Shown one piece after another: positions 37,558 to 38,707 of a stretch of 38,707 nt of DNA. Position 1 is the first letter of the stretch, and each line of letters starts with the position of its first letter. The notes below the pieces were generated by a model. The model was not told the origin of the DNA and made no database searches. It saw nothing but the letters and a program-made list of their open reading frames with translations. The DNA is from Bradyrhizobium sp. (GTDB taxonomy: Bacteria > Pseudomonadota > Alphaproteobacteria > Rhizobiales > Xanthobacteraceae). The DNA is taken from NCBI RefSeq assembly GCF_030646015.1, contig NZ_JAUSLT010000104.1, forward strand, positions 1 to 38,707, given 5' to 3'. Position numbers and translations under genes: made by a program.

Positions 37558-37634
37558 GATGAAAATACTCCAATAAATTCATTTACTTAGGCGACAGGTT
37601 CCGGGCATGCGCGAACGCAGCTGCGGAAACGTCG

Positions 37635-37662
37635 TTAATGGAGTTAAAACAATTATGGTTAA
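37635..37662. promoter_or_regulatory. Cluster of TTAA motifs in the divergent promoter region
   Basis: Three TTAA motifs (37635-37638, 37644-37647, 37659-37662); the last is within ATGGTTAA, the reverse of the CtrA octamer TTAACCAT. The surrounding 110 bases are AT-rich. A CtrA role is possible but the N7 spacing is absent. Confidence 0.3.
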
Positions 37663-37756
37663 TGAGCCGTTGAGAACCGGGGCCCGCGTCGCATCACCCT
37701 CCCGCGCGTGCTAAGGAGGGGTCCGGGGCCAACAGCCCCCTGCTTCGGAATCATGC

Positions 37757-38707
37757 ATGGCCCATTCGAAACCGCTGATGGCACACTCATCCGGCACCGA
37801 CCCCGCGAGCGCCGCCGTCCAGTCGGGCCTGCGCACGCTCGATACGGAAGCCGCCGGCATCGCCGCGATCTCGGCCGCCTTGCAGGGCCCGCTCGGGCCG
37901 GCCTTCACCGCCGCCGTCGAACTGATCCGCGACGCCAAGGGCCGCGTCATCGTCACCGGACTCGGCAAGTCAGGCCATGTCGCGCGCAAGATCGCGGCGA
38001 CGCTGGCCTCCACCGGCACGCCGGCCTTTTTCGTGCACGCCGCGGAAGCCAGCCACGGCGATCTCGGCATGATCACGCCTGACGACGTCATCATCGCGCT
38101 GTCGTGGTCCGGCGAGCAGCCGGAAATGAAGAATCTGGTGAATTATTCCAGCCGCTTTGCGATTCCGATGATCGCGGTGACGTCCAGCGCCGCCTCCTCG
38201 CTCGGCGCCGCGGCGCGAATCGTGCTGGAGCTGCCGAAGGCGCGCGAGGCCTGTCCGCACAACCTGGCGCCGACCACCTCGTCGCTGATGCAGGCCGCGA
38301 TCGGCGACGCCCTCGCCATCGCGCTGCTCGAGGGCCGCGGCTTCACCGCGCTGGAATTCGCCAATTTCCATCCCGGAGGCAAGCTGGGGGCGATGCTGAA
38401 GTTCGTCCGCGACATCATGCATACCGGCGACGCCATCCCGGTCAGGCCGCTCGGCGCCAAGATGTCGGACGCGCTGGTGGAGATGTCGACCAAGGGATTC
38501 GGCTGCGTCTGCATCGTCGACGCCGGCGGCGAGATCGCCGGCATCATCACCGATGGCGATCTGCGCCGCCACATGCGCCCGGACCTGATGACGGCCGATG
38601 TCGACGAGGTCATGACCCGGAATCCGCGCACCATTCCGCCGGGCATGCTGGCCACCGAAATGCTGGAGACGATCAATTCGTCGAGGCCGGCGGTAACGGT
38701 GCTGATC
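37757..38707 (+). CDS. kdsD: KdsD, arabinose-5-phosphate isomerase (KpsF/GutQ family), 3' end cut by window edge
   Basis: The first 317 codons of a roughly 330-residue isomerase that converts ribulose-5-phosphate to arabinose-5-phosphate for the Kdo of lipopolysaccharide. The SIS domain (about 45-190) shows VTGLGKSGHVARKIAATLAS, HAAEASHGDLGMI with H100, and SWSGEQPEMKN. Two CBS domains follow from about residue 217 (FVRDIMHTGDAIP, then GIITDGDLRRHM); the last is incomplete at base 38707. ATG 37757 with GGAA upstream is used; ATG 37778 is an in-frame alternative. Kdo synthesis is expected in this Gram-negative group. Confidence 0.93.
   Translation, partial: MAHSKPLMAHSSGTDPASAAVQSGLRTLDTEAAGIAAISAALQGPLGPAFTAAVELIRDAKGRVIVTGLGKSGHVARKIAATLASTGTPAFFVHAAEASHGDLGMITPDDVIIALSWSGEQPEMKNLVNYSSRFAIPMIAVTSSAASSLGAAARIVLELPKAREACPHNLAPTTSSLMQAAIGDALAIALLEGRGFTALEFANFHPGGKLGAMLKFVRDIMHTGDAIPVRPLGAKMSDALVEMSTKGFGCVCIVDAGGEIAGIITDGDLRRHMRPDLMTADVDEVMTRNPRTIPPGMLATEMLETINSSRPAVTVLI

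Overview
The window looks like chromosome of a high-GC alphaproteobacterium of the Bradyrhizobium/Rhodopseudomonas group (Nitrobacteraceae). This rests on recognised gene types (NosR, CpdR, BA14K-type protein, ROSE-controlled small heat-shock protein, GltBD), on FixK/FNR-type boxes of the form TTGM-N6-KCAA, and on dispersed GC-rich palindromic repeats between genes. The species is inferred, not proven. I saw no insertion sequence, prophage, integrase or CRISPR array.

Layout. 1-2900: the 5' part of nosR (denitrification, minus strand, running off the left edge), divergent from a ferritin-like protein gene, with a FixK/FNR box between them. 2900-6110: a CaiB-type CoA transferase plus a Bug-type solute-binding protein in one operon, divergent from a LysR regulator. 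6145-9481: small membrane protein, rsmJ, GNAT acetyltransferase, then a divergent pair of polyamine-type genes, a BpsA-like aminopropyltransferase with a C-terminal zinc ribbon and a SpeD-family protein with an altered active site. 9482-10400: a more AT-rich stretch with two weak small ORFs. 10534-13918: a small conserved-looking protein, tRNA-Val(GAC), cpdR, an N-formylglutamate amidohydrolase, an unannotated small RNA candidate with anti-Shine-Dalgarno motifs, and hisN.

13933-22241 carries accessory metabolism and transport: glutathione transferase, LysR with a TauE/SafE permease, di-haem peroxidase, a triple GAF-like protein, LysE exporter, membrane protein, MFS transporter and lysophospholipase-like hydrolase (the last two overlapping). 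22315-23010 is a small heat-shock gene with a sigma-32 promoter, a ROSE-like RNA thermometer and a strong terminator. 23137-30714: a secreted Pro/Ala-rich protein and glutamate synthase gltB-gltD, split by a repeat element. 30732-38707: HWE-type sensor kinase, a GYF-membrane-ClpP-like protein, HtpX-type protease, a FixK-box-preceded BA14K-type protein, an outer-membrane beta-barrel protein and the 5' part of kdsD (running off the right edge).

Themes: low-oxygen control (two FixK/FNR boxes), envelope proteostasis (HtpX, ClpP-like protein, Hsp20), and nitrogen metabolism (GltBD, N-formylglutamate amidohydrolase, HisN). The least explained elements are the small RNA candidate (about 12668-12757), the BpsA/SpeD-like pair, and the GYF-ClpP-like membrane protein.
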